Assembly (NCBI GenBank): GCA_021835265.1
Contig: JAKBQK010000571.1
Coordinates: forward strand, 1-5,973
Source: Thermoplasmata archaeon
Lineage (GTDB): Archaea; Thermoplasmatota; Thermoplasmata; Thermoplasmatales; Thermoplasmataceae
Length of the DNA: 5,973 nucleotides
Direction of reading: 5' to 3'
Position numbers and translations under genes: made by a program. Below the pieces are notes generated by a model. It had not been told where the DNA came from. It saw only the letters and a list, made by a program, of their open reading frames with translations, and searched no databases. This document shows, in pieces, positions 1 to 5,846 of the stretch; within the stretch, counting starts at the first letter, position 1, and each line of letters begins with the position of its first letter.

Positions 1-93
1 TCCACTATAAATTGTGCCTTCCTAGAAAAGTTATCTGTTCGAATAGATTATCACTCGATTGAAATTGATATAGAATTAGTAGAATCCAGATAA
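1..93 (+). CDS. Possible 3' end of an upstream gene (partial)
   Basis: Frame 1 is open from the window edge for 30 codons and ends at TAA 91-93, giving a tail that finishes IDYHSIEIDIELVESR. The other two forward frames have stops within this stretch. The alternating charged and hydrophobic pattern looks like terminal beta strands, and a hairpin plus T-run follows at 121-148, as expected after a gene. I do not recognise the family and 30 codons are too few to assign one. The reading could be accidental. Confidence 0.35.
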   Translation, partial: STINCAFLEKLSVRIDYHSIEIDIELVESR

Positions 94-120
94 TTTGAGC
101 AAGACTTTCGTAGAACAACC

Positions 121-148
121 CACACAAAAGTGTGAAGAGCCATTTTTT
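121..148 (+). terminator. Hairpin plus T-run terminator
   Basis: A perfect 5-bp stem with a 4-nt loop (CACAC, AAAA, GTGTG at 121-134) is followed 8 nt later by six T residues at 143-148. It lies 28 bp after the stop codon at 93 and before the promoter of the next gene. Archaeal termination depends mostly on the U-run, so the hairpin may be incidental. Confidence 0.4.
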
Positions 149-156
149 AAGAGGTG

Positions 157-180
157 ACAGCGCGGGGATTTCTTCTCGCT
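157..180. repeat. att-like remnant matching the tRNA-Ser 3' end
   Basis: Positions 157-168 (ACAGCGCGGGGA) are identical to 5847-5858, which is the terminal acceptor strand of the tRNA-Ser gene, its discriminator base and 4 bp of downstream flank. Further in, CTCGCT at 175-180 matches CTCGCT at 5873-5878 on the T-arm side, with about 8 bases missing between. The copy is GC-rich in AT-rich surroundings. The orientation is the same as the tRNA copy, so the two form direct repeats about 5.7 kb apart, as expected for attL/attR after integration at a tRNA 3' end. No recombinase gene is visible here, so the att role is inference. Confidence 0.5.
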
Positions 181-228
181 ACCTTTTTCAACAAATTCAA
201 TATACTTGTGAAGTTAGAGCTTCTCAAA

Positions 229-247
229 CTATAAAAAGAACTATATA
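229..247 (+). promoter_or_regulatory. TATA-like promoter of the 276-881 gene
   Basis: CTATAAAAAG at 229-238 is a good archaeal TATA box. About 26 bp downstream of its centre falls near 258-262, just ahead of ATG 276 and on top of an in-frame GTG at 258. A second box, CTATATA at 241-247, would place the transcript start near 271, almost leaderless for ATG 276. Which one is used cannot be told by reading. Confidence 0.5.
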
Positions 248-275
248 CAGATAAACCGTGCACAGTTTGGGATCT

Positions 276-881
276 ATGGCGAAAGATGAAGTTATTAAAA
301 GACTAGAAGGTTCTTGGAAAACGCTATCTGACCGAATCGATCGTGCTAATAAGGAATTTTTAAAAAGTAAAGATGAGGAGGATCTTGCTCATAACCATTT
401 CATTTGCTGGGAGGAAGCAGATGTACCGTTTCAATTAGGCAGGTTCTTTTATCCTGAAAGAGATGATGGCAGATATGAATTTCATCTTGAAATGCGTTTG
501 ACACCTAAGAATTTTGATGGGTACGTGTTCTCTGATAATGGTAATTTAGCTAAGGTACAGGATAAGTTCGGAAAGAAGGTTGATGTAGATTTTTTAGTGG
601 AAGATCGGGAAGATGAATTGTTGTCCGTCTGTGGAGAGGCAAAATACTTCAGATATTCGATAGAAGGTGTTGCGCATGGAAGGAGGAATTTACTGGAAGC
701 GATAAAAGAAGATTATGAAAGACTCAAAACATTTTCAAAGTACGAAATATGTCGGCACACTGTCTACGCTGTATTGGATAAGTACTACCATAGGTCTAAT
801 CCGAATTTGTGGAACAAGGCAAAGTCTTTGCTTGAAAAGATGGAAGATTCAGGCATCAGAGTATTTGTGAAAGAGGTCTAG
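276..881 (+). CDS. Putative PD-(D/E)XK-fold nuclease, stand-alone
   Basis: A protein of 201 residues from ATG 276. An in-frame GTG at 258 would add six residues; ATG is preferred because GGGATC just upstream is a weak Shine-Dalgarno match, but GTG 258 fits a leaderless transcript from the TATA box at 229. Counting from the ATG, an acidic helix WEEADVPFQLGRFFY (about 45-59) is followed by VDVDFLV (about 102-108) and GEAKYF (about 120-125). The order Glu helix, Asp strand, E-x-K strand is the classic PD-(D/E)XK nuclease core, with D103 or D105 and E121-x-K123 as candidate metal ligands. The C-terminal 70 residues are mostly helical and charged. There is no signal peptide or membrane segment. 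No partner gene adjoins it; it converges with the methyltransferase. The nuclease call rests on motifs only; the specific family is not recognised. A restriction-like or solo defence nuclease is my inference. Confidence 0.6.
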   Translation: MAKDEVIKRLEGSWKTLSDRIDRANKEFLKSKDEEDLAHNHFICWEEADVPFQLGRFFYPERDDGRYEFHLEMRLTPKNFDGYVFSDNGNLAKVQDKFGKKVDVDFLVEDREDELLSVCGEAKYFRYSIEGVAHGRRNLLEAIKEDYERLKTFSKYEICRHTVYAVLDKYYHRSNPNLWNKAKSLLEKMEDSGIRVFVKEV

Positions 882-888
882 ACTGAAC

Positions 889-961
889 TTTTTTCAATGA
901 AAAACGTTAAATGTCATAAACGTTATGTAAATTTAAGTCTCTATTTTTACAAGGTTTTTTT
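889..961 (+). terminator. T-runs after the nuclease gene
   Basis: Runs of six T (889-894), five T (944-948) and seven T (955-961) follow the stop at 881, typical of archaeal U-run termination. The stretch also holds two copies of the palindrome AACGTT (903-908 and 919-924). The rest of the gap between the converging genes (962-1040) shows no further signal. Confidence 0.45.
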
Positions 962-1040
962 CGTGGTTTATCTTCACGCACGAATAACTTACACAAAATT
1001 GAGTACTACTACTTTACTTAAATCATTATATTAAGCTTAG

Positions 1041-1937
1041 TTAATAATTTTTGGTTTCTAAGCTCCTTTCCATAAGGTCTAAGTTATCAATTTGTGCATT
1101 TTTCGTTGGCCAAATTTCATTAAGATTTTCTGTAAAAGCGTATACCTTCCGGTATTTCTCTATATTGTCACTTATTCTAAGAATAGCTAATCTTCTGTTT
1201 ATTTGTTCGGCATTTATGGGGTCCATCTCGACCCCAACGTACCTTCTCTTTAACTGCTTCGCTACCACTAGAGTAGTTCCGGTTCCCGCAAACGGGTCAA
1301 ATATCAAGTCTCCAACATTGCTGGAGGACAATATTATTCTTAGTAAGAGGTGGATTGGAGATTGTTGTTTGTGAAATCTCTCGCCATTTTCTTGTCTAAT
1401 AGCCTCATCCCCTGCAAAATATCCAGATGTCAATTCTCGAATGTCATCCCATACGTCAGTGACATACATTCCATTGGGACGGTCGTATTTCTCAGTTACT
1501 AATCTAGGAGGATTTATTCGAAGCTTGTGAAGCGTTTTAGCAGAAGTTCCTTTTGTGGCATAAACAATGATCTGATAGCTCAATCCATACTTATGGTTCT
1601 GTGGCACTGCTGACGTCTTCTTTTTCCATATTATTAAGTTCTGGTAATTCCAACCTGTCTTTTCAAGAGTTTCCATCACTAATTTTGTGTTCTTTTCTCT
1701 TTGCATAAAGTAAATTGAACCACCATCCACCGTTCGGTTAAACACAAGTTTACAAACTTCCCTCATCATTTTCCAGTACTGTTCCTCTGGGAGATCATCC
1801 TCCGCTTCCCTGTAATCTTTGCCTTGATTGAATGGAGGATCAAGAAAAGTTAGTACTGGAGAAAACGACTTCTTCGGTGTTTTGCGCAAAAATGCCAAGC
1901 AATCATCGTTTATCACGCTGTTCCCTCTCATGATCAT
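1041..1937 (-). CDS. N6-adenine DNA methyltransferase, beta class (R-M)
   Basis: A 298-residue DNA methyltransferase that would transfer a methyl group from S-adenosylmethionine to adenine within a target site. Motif order is IV then I, which defines the beta class: catalytic DPPF at residues 33-36 followed by N-x-G-x-DY, NLIIWKK at about 100-106, DVWDDI at 161-166, a QxP motif (QQSPIHLLLRII) at about 191-202, and the SAM-binding FDPFAGTGTT at 213-222 with VGVEMDP at 234-240. DPP rather than SPP favours N6-adenine over N4-cytosine. This matches the N6_N4_Mtase family; length is normal for a full enzyme. The target-recognition region is probably about 130-190; the recognition sequence cannot be read. 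Its ATG overlaps the TGA of the PLD nuclease gene by 4 bp (ATGA), with GGGGGA just upstream, so translation is probably coupled. It would protect host DNA from that nuclease. A second in-frame ATG lies six bases further on. Confidence 0.93.
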   Translation of the reverse strand: MIMRGNSVINDDCLAFLRKTPKKSFSPVLTFLDPPFNQGKDYREAEDDLPEEQYWKMMREVCKLVFNRTVDGGSIYFMQREKNTKLVMETLEKTGWNYQNLIIWKKKTSAVPQNHKYGLSYQIIVYATKGTSAKTLHKLRINPPRLVTEKYDRPNGMYVTDVWDDIRELTSGYFAGDEAIRQENGERFHKQQSPIHLLLRIILSSSNVGDLIFDPFAGTGTTLVVAKQLKRRYVGVEMDPINAEQINRRLAILRISDNIEKYRKVYAFTENLNEIWPTKNAQIDNLDLMERSLETKNY

Positions 1938-3427
1938 TCCCCCAATAGTTCGGTAATGTTTATTTTGTAGTAACCTTCGTCAGCTTCTATTAATTTGTAA
2001 TTGATAAGCCTTTCCAGCACCCTAGCTGTATCCATATCCGGACTCACTTCTAAGATTTTATCGGTCAACTCTGGCATGGAATGTTTGTGTTCGGATAAGA
2101 AATGTAAGACCATTGCAGAAACAAAATCCGACTTATCAACTACATTCCTACCGAAAGAATACTTCCTGAGAAGTATTGATGCGTATCTCCCTATTTCATA
2201 TAGCTGTTTCTTTTGCCTAACGTCGTATTTCACGATGACCTGTGAAAAGAGTTTCCTAACTTCAGGAGTTGCCCTAACATTGAACACTTCAAAAATTGAT
2301 TTTGCAAGTCTCTTTTCTTTGTCTGCAAAATATTCAAGAATTGATTGTGAACTCCAGAATATTTCCTCGAATGCCAGTTTTGCTTCATGTATGATGGATT
2401 CGTTATCTTCTATGGTGATAGATTCAGTGTTACCCCTCCAGAACTTCTTTGCTGTCCCGAATCCAAGATTCATCTTATTGAGGTTAACAGAGCTTACAAC
2501 GAGTTTCTTGTCAGTGATCAACAATTTAGCATGCAAAGGGTAGGGAGGCTTACGCATCTCCACATTGTTTGCAATCATCTGAGGATACAAATTTCTGATT
2601 CTGTCATTGAAATCCTGTGTATTGCTCCCAGTAAGTATTTTTATATTCTTTTTTCCAACGGAAAGAGTGATTAAAAGGGGCATTATGTCAGTATCCGTGA
2701 AACTCTCTGTACTGACATATATAAATTCATTAGCTTCAGCCATAACCTTGCTGTAGAGGTCTCTTGCCCTGAAGTCCAGCGGCGCCAGATACAGCTTGTT
2801 TTTGATCTCGCCAACTTTTGGGCAGATGGAGGAAGGGTAGTCTATAATCCAGTGTTTTCTTACCCCTTCCTCGGTGATAGTTCGTGGGGGAGAAAATAAG
2901 CTTTCAGGGTCTGAATAGTTCTTTCTTATGAGTTCCCTTATACCATCCTCCGCAAACAATTCAATCAATTCATTAAACTTAGAGTTGAACTCCTCGATCT
3001 TTCTTGGATCGTCATATTTTAAAATAGCGTCCAGTTCCTCATCATCCATCATGTTTGCAGATAGCGCAATTGCAGCGTTTTCCGTAACTATGAATTTTCC
3101 GTGATATGAGTACCACCTTCCAACCGCAGTAGTCGTTCTTTCAGGGTCCCCAATATTCCATCTACTGAAATGCAGGTCAGCGCCTAGAGCGCGAACCTCC
3201 TCCAGACTGCTGCTCACACGGCTTCGTATGTCCGCATTTATGCTGTCAAACGGCAGTGTCAATATTTCAACCTTCACATGTCTGTTTAGAGCCCTCTTGA
3301 TAGCATCAAAAACACTTATCCTGTGTATCTGAAAGACTGCTATGCGCACGTACTTATTCGCTTTATCTATTTCCTTGATAACCTGATCAACAACGTCTGT
3401 ACTGAATGTAAAATCCATTATGCCCAT
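1934..3427 (-). CDS. Two-HKD phospholipase D-family nuclease, probable restriction enzyme
   Basis: A 497-residue protein with two PLD-superfamily motifs. The second is textbook: H299-A-K301-x4-D306 followed by S312 and N315. The first, H109-G-K111-x4-E116 with S123 and N125, has Glu where Asp is usual. PLD nucleases cleave phosphodiesters through a covalent phosphohistidine and need no metal; BfiI is the known restriction enzyme of this superfamily, but it has one HKD per chain and dimerises. Residues about 1-165 and 210-365 form the two PLD lobes. The tail (about 390-497), with DFVSAMVLHFL and VLERLINYKLIEA, looks like a winged helix and may bind DNA. There is no signal peptide, so it should be cytoplasmic. 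ATG 3427 is chosen because GGAG (3439-3436) lies 8 nt upstream; ATG 3418 is possible. It is the first gene of an operon with the methyltransferase, hence the restriction role (inference). A different nuclease or phosphatidyl-transfer role is less likely. Confidence 0.82.
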   Translation of the reverse strand: MGIMDFTFSTDVVDQVIKEIDKANKYVRIAVFQIHRISVFDAIKRALNRHVKVEILTLPFDSINADIRSRVSSSLEEVRALGADLHFSRWNIGDPERTTTAVGRWYSYHGKFIVTENAAIALSANMMDDEELDAILKYDDPRKIEEFNSKFNELIELFAEDGIRELIRKNYSDPESLFSPPRTITEEGVRKHWIIDYPSSICPKVGEIKNKLYLAPLDFRARDLYSKVMAEANEFIYVSTESFTDTDIMPLLITLSVGKKNIKILTGSNTQDFNDRIRNLYPQMIANNVEMRKPPYPLHAKLLITDKKLVVSSVNLNKMNLGFGTAKKFWRGNTESITIEDNESIIHEAKLAFEEIFWSSQSILEYFADKEKRLAKSIFEVFNVRATPEVRKLFSQVIVKYDVRQKKQLYEIGRYASILLRKYSFGRNVVDKSDFVSAMVLHFLSEHKHSMPELTDKILEVSPDMDTARVLERLINYKLIEADEGYYKINITELLGE

Positions 3428-3435
3428 CTAGCAAT

Positions 3436-3478
3436 CTCCAATATCCTATATTAAGGTTCATTCTGAACCCTATAAAAG
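3436..3478 (-). promoter_or_regulatory. R-M operon promoter, operator-like inverted repeat and RBS
   Basis: On the minus strand, TTTTATAG (3477-3470) is a TATA box that predicts transcription starting near 3448. The perfect inverted repeat GGTTCA-TTC-TGAACC (3455-3469) directly abuts it on the start-site side, where a bound repressor would block initiation. GGAG (3439-3436) is a Shine-Dalgarno element 8 nt from ATG 3427. The TATA and RBS readings are direct; the operator role is inference. Confidence 0.5.
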
Positions 3479-3631
3479 GTGTGTTCGCCATATAGCATCC
3501 ATAGGTATCTTTGAGAACGGATACCATTGTTGACAAATTGTAAGATAATTTCTTGAGAGTTATAGCCATGAAATTATTATCAACTTTATCAATTGCAACT
3601 ATATCTGAAGCAAAAGGGAATATTTAGTCAA

Positions 3632-3643
3632 AATTTAACTTAT
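3632..3643 (+). promoter_or_regulatory. TATA-like box of the AbrB gene
   Basis: AATTTAACTTAT is centred about 26 bp before ATG 3663, and no Shine-Dalgarno sequence precedes that ATG (the bases are ACCCTCCCA). The layout fits a leaderless archaeal mRNA. Confidence 0.4.
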
Positions 3644-3662
3644 TCCACTTATTACCCTCCCA

Positions 3663-3824
3663 ATGTCAGACAAACTAATCGCCGTAACAAAGACATCTTC
3701 CAGGGGCACATCATTGAGGATCACTTTGCCAAAAGAGATTGCAGAGAAACTGAATGTATCAGAATCAGAACATATCGGGTTTTATGATGTAAAAGGGGAG
3801 ATTGTGGTTAGGAAGATAGAGTGA
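3663..3824 (+). CDS. AbrB/SpoVT-type swapped-hairpin DNA-binding protein
   Basis: A 53-residue protein. The core RITLPKEIAEKLNV (residues 19-32), followed by an acidic turn, GFYDVKGEIVV (39-49) and an RKIE end, is the standard archaeal AbrB/SpoVT/MazE-like beta-hairpin domain. Two chains dimerise by strand exchange and bind DNA. An in-frame TAA at 3636-3638 excludes an upstream extension, so ATG 3663 is the start. Such proteins act as transcription regulators or as antitoxins, usually just before a PIN or other toxin gene. No toxin reading frame follows here on the + strand, so it is an orphan regulator or the survivor of a toxin-antitoxin pair. It lies about 200 bp from the inverted repeat in the R-M promoter and could act there, but nothing in the sequence proves it. 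CTTC-TTTT-GAAG at 3826-3837 is a tiny hairpin just after the stop. Confidence 0.82.
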   Translation: MSDKLIAVTKTSSRGTSLRITLPKEIAEKLNVSESEHIGFYDVKGEIVVRKIE

Positions 3825-3896
3825 CCTTCTTTTGAAGTAATATTAATCCTGCTCATATCATATAAGAAGAAGCTAAATTTCACAAAGGTCTTTCAA

Positions 3897-4418
3897 TTAA
3901 ACCCTGCTTTTTTTTAGAAGTTGCAGCAATCTGACCGTATCATCTGAGAAATAGGATTCCTTCTTTCCAAATACATCCATCATCTCTTTCAGTATATCCT
4001 TAAATCTTAGGAGCTTGATCTCCTTTTTTTTAGCAATGGGTTATACTGCCGGTTCCCAGTCCCATGATACAATTATCTTTTCGTAATTATCTTTTGAAAA
4101 TCCATAACCTTTTAGCGTCGACAACACATTTGAATCGTTAAATTTGCTATCGGTGAAGTAACCTATCTTAACTCTCTCCGATGCAGATCCACCTCTAGTT
4201 TTTTTCTTAGCTTCAGAATAAGACTTAGCGTTTATTTTATTGAATTCACCGGATGTTGTTACGCTCACTTCTACATGAATTCTTTGAATTTTTCCATCAC
4301 TTTCCTTCATTCCTATTAGGTCAACTTCTTTTTGACCCCTACATCTTAGATTTGGAATTGTGAAGTATCCTTTCACATATCTGAAATAACTTTCTACTAC
4401 TTTCTCTGAAGCTTCCAT
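3897..4418 (-). pseudogene. PD-(D/E)XK-like protein gene interrupted by in-frame TAA
   Basis: From ATG 4418 the frame encodes 125 residues to a TAA at 4043-4041. The same frame then continues open for 47 more codons to TAA 3899-3897, with clearly protein-like content (RFKDILKEMMDVFGKKE, then SDDTVRLLQLLKK). The first part reads EASEKVVESYFRYVKGYF, then EVDLIG and HVEVSVT: the Glu helix, Asp strand, Glu strand order of a restriction-endonuclease-like fold, although the usual E-x-K is E-V-S. It ends KIIVSWDWEPAV just before the stop, and the downstream helices look like the natural C-terminus, giving about 173 codons in all. I infer a nonsense mutation (one base change from AAA, CAA or GAA), or a shortened but working 125-residue protein. 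A TTG at 4436 gives an alternative start. AT-rich sequence (4437-4447) 20-29 bp upstream of ATG 4418 may be its TATA box. Role unknown. Confidence 0.6.
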
Positions 4419-4436
4419 AGGGTTGAATGGTAACAA

Positions 4437-4625
4437 TTAATTAATTTTTTTTAGATCGTATTGTCTGAAATAATGTTTAATCGAACGGATACTTTTTTCT
4501 GGGCATGTCTGAAATGTTATCCCCTAAACCCCCTTCATTGCTTAATGAGGTGATGTCTCATTACATGGATTGTGCAATAATATTTCATAGGATTAAAACA
4601 TTATAAATGAAGGTGTGTTCATACA
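4437..4625. promoter_or_regulatory. Divergent promoter region between the broken nuclease and the TIR gene
   Basis: On the left edge, the AATTAATTAA region (4437-4447) can serve the leftward gene. On the right, ATTATAAAT (4600-4608) is a strong rightward TATA box predicting a start near 4626-4630. Between them lies a perfect 7-bp inverted repeat, TAATGAG-gtgatgt-CTCATTA (4543-4563), about 35 bp upstream of the rightward TATA box, a possible regulator site. A 33-codon frame at 4505-4606 runs through the box and is not accepted as a gene. Confidence 0.45.
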
Positions 4626-4643
4626 ATGGCAACAGTGGATTAG
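4626..4643 (+). other. Five-codon leader ORF in frame with the TIR gene
   Basis: ATG 4626 encodes M-A-T-V-D and stops at TAG 4641-4643, one codon before ATG 4647 and in the same frame. ATG 4626 sits where the TATA box at 4600 predicts the transcript to begin. It is either a leaderless mini-ORF, or the original start of the TIR gene cut off by an amber codon with re-initiation at 4647. Confidence 0.35.
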
Positions 4644-4646
4644 ATT

Positions 4647-5516
4647 ATGTATAATTTTTTAGTTACGGCAATAGAAGGTTCTTGGGATCTTCATGCCTAT
4701 GAATTTCATCGTGAAAGGTTCTTAGAGTATACAGTGGAAAGTTTTCGGAGACGTTTTGCTGATTTGAACGCAAAGGCAATTGAAGAACTAAAGTCCTTTC
4801 CGACCTTATTTGCTTACGAGGGCGTAGATAAGATAGTTCGAGTCGGGTATATCAGGCAAATCAAAGAGAGATCCCGCCATACACTGTTGATCGAATTTGA
4901 GTTTGATGAGGGAATAAAACCATTTAATTATTCTGAACTTAAACCTTATGAAAACAATCTCGACATCGGCAGATTAGAAATGTCACGTACTCACTGGGCC
5001 GTAAAAGACGAGGACCTTTTTGAAATCTTATCTTCATTAAATCTTGTTGATCCTAGATATAAAGGAGAAGGACAGATAATTGGGCGTGTTGATGAGATGC
5101 TCTTTAGGGTAGCTCTATCATTTCCTGGCGAAAAAAGGACTTATGTCTCGAAAGTAGCTTCTGAACTTAAAAAAAGACTTGGCAAAGGTGCTGTATTTTA
5201 CGACGACGATTTTCAAGCTCAATTAGCTCGTCCTAATCTTGATACTTTACTTCAACGGATTTATCTTATAAATTCAGGTTTAATCGTAGTGTTTCTTTGT
5301 GCCGAATACGAACAAAAGAAATGGTGTGGTCTGGAATGGCGTGCGATTCGGAATATTATTATGAACAAAAACGACCAAGCAATAATGTTTATGAGGTTTG
5401 ACAATTCTCAAATAAGCGGAGTTTTTGCAGTTGACGGATATATTGACCTAGTGGGTCTTGAACCTTTTGAAGTGGCTAGATTAATTGTTGAGCGTGTTCG
5501 TTCAAATGAGCAATAA
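4647..5516 (+). CDS. TIR-domain protein with novel N-terminal domain (probable NADase defence effector)
   Basis: A 289-residue protein. Residues about 152-285 form a TIR domain: FRVALSFPGEKRTYVSKVASEL is strand A plus helix A, VFYDDDFQAQLARPN the BB-loop region, GLIVVFLCAEYEQKKW strand C and the following loop, and WCGLEWRAI carries the glutamate (E230) equivalent to the catalytic NADase Glu of TIR enzymes. FMRFD and GYIDL are the last strands. Bacterial and archaeal TIRs of this SEFIR/TIR_2-like kind commonly destroy NAD+ or make cyclic ADP-ribose signals during phage attack. Residues 1-135, with RERFLEYT (23-30), FAYEGV (55-60) and RTHWAVKDEDL (114-124), form a separate domain that I cannot name; it is probably the sensor or oligomerisation part. 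There are no membrane segments. ATG 4647 is used because TAG 4641-4643 blocks extension in frame. It is a single gene with its own promoter and no Thoeris-type partner nearby. Confidence 0.85.
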   Translation: MYNFLVTAIEGSWDLHAYEFHRERFLEYTVESFRRRFADLNAKAIEELKSFPTLFAYEGVDKIVRVGYIRQIKERSRHTLLIEFEFDEGIKPFNYSELKPYENNLDIGRLEMSRTHWAVKDEDLFEILSSLNLVDPRYKGEGQIIGRVDEMLFRVALSFPGEKRTYVSKVASELKKRLGKGAVFYDDDFQAQLARPNLDTLLQRIYLINSGLIVVFLCAEYEQKKWCGLEWRAIRNIIMNKNDQAIMFMRFDNSQISGVFAVDGYIDLVGLEPFEVARLIVERVRSNEQ

Positions 5517-5576
5517 TTAAAGTGTTCAGTCTAAATATTCTTGACTCTGATTAGAAGTTGCAGAAGTTAGCTTCGA

Positions 5577-5774
5577 TTATGAAATACATTTATCCCATGA
5601 TCGACCATTCAACAACATTTGAAAAAAATATGCGTTACTGCTTGGATTCACATGAATAAAAGAATCATACCGAAAGGTGCTGTGTGCAATGGCAAGCGTG
5701 AAAATGAGCTGGAAATAATCATGCTTTACATTTATCCTGTCATTATTATATTTCAAAAGGTGATCCAAAACCAT
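5577..5774 (-). CDS. Doubtful 65-residue open frame in the gap before the tRNA
   Basis: The largest open frame in the otherwise gene-less 5517-5850. From ATG 5774 it reads MVLDHLLKYNND, then LIFTLAIAHSTFRYDSFIHV and ends NGRSWDKCIS. I recognise no domain. The frame stays open upstream through 5775-5849 into the tRNA gene, so it may be the remains of a longer gene truncated at the tRNA end (for example a fragment of a mobile gene), or chance. AATAAAAGG (5807-5799) lies about 29 bp before the ATG and could be a TATA box; there is no Shine-Dalgarno sequence. AGTATATAAA (5781-5790) resembles a rightward TATA box but serves no gene. Nothing else is seen in this stretch. Confidence 0.2.
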   Translation of the reverse strand: MVLDHLLKYNNDRINVKHDYFQLIFTLAIAHSTFRYDSFIHVNPSSNAYFFQMLLNGRSWDKCIS

Positions 5775-5846
5775 ACGGTGAGTATATAAACAAACACCTT
5801 TTATTCTGTCATAGGAATATTTAATATAAGATTCGCTTAAAAGATT

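Noticed and set aside
1051..1374. 107-codon forward frame
   Set aside because: It lies antisense within the well-supported methyltransferase gene and has no domain character.
2001..2674. Forward frames of 180 and 95 codons
   Set aside because: Both are antisense to the PLD nuclease, low-complexity Ser/Leu-rich readings with no motif.
3387..3569. 60-codon minus-strand frame
   Set aside because: It overlaps the start, ribosome binding site and TATA box of the PLD nuclease gene in another frame and shows no recognisable family.
3593..3787. 64-codon forward frame
   Set aside because: It is an out-of-frame shadow of the AbrB gene at 3663-3824, whose product is clearly recognisable.
3825..3896. 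Toxin gene downstream of AbrB
   Set aside because: The forward frames close quickly, and the next coding character is on the opposite strand and belongs to the interrupted nuclease gene.
4505..4606. 33-codon forward frame MSEMLSPKPPSLLNEV...
   Set aside because: The beginning faintly recalls integrase N-termini, but it is too short, ends immediately and runs through the TIR TATA box; the resemblance is not good enough to claim.
304..4685. 14-bp direct repeat TAGAAGGTTCTTGG at 304-317 and 4672-4685
   Set aside because: Both copies encode EGSW near the N-terminus of unrelated proteins; with shared codon choices this is explicable by chance, and no flanking similarity extends it.
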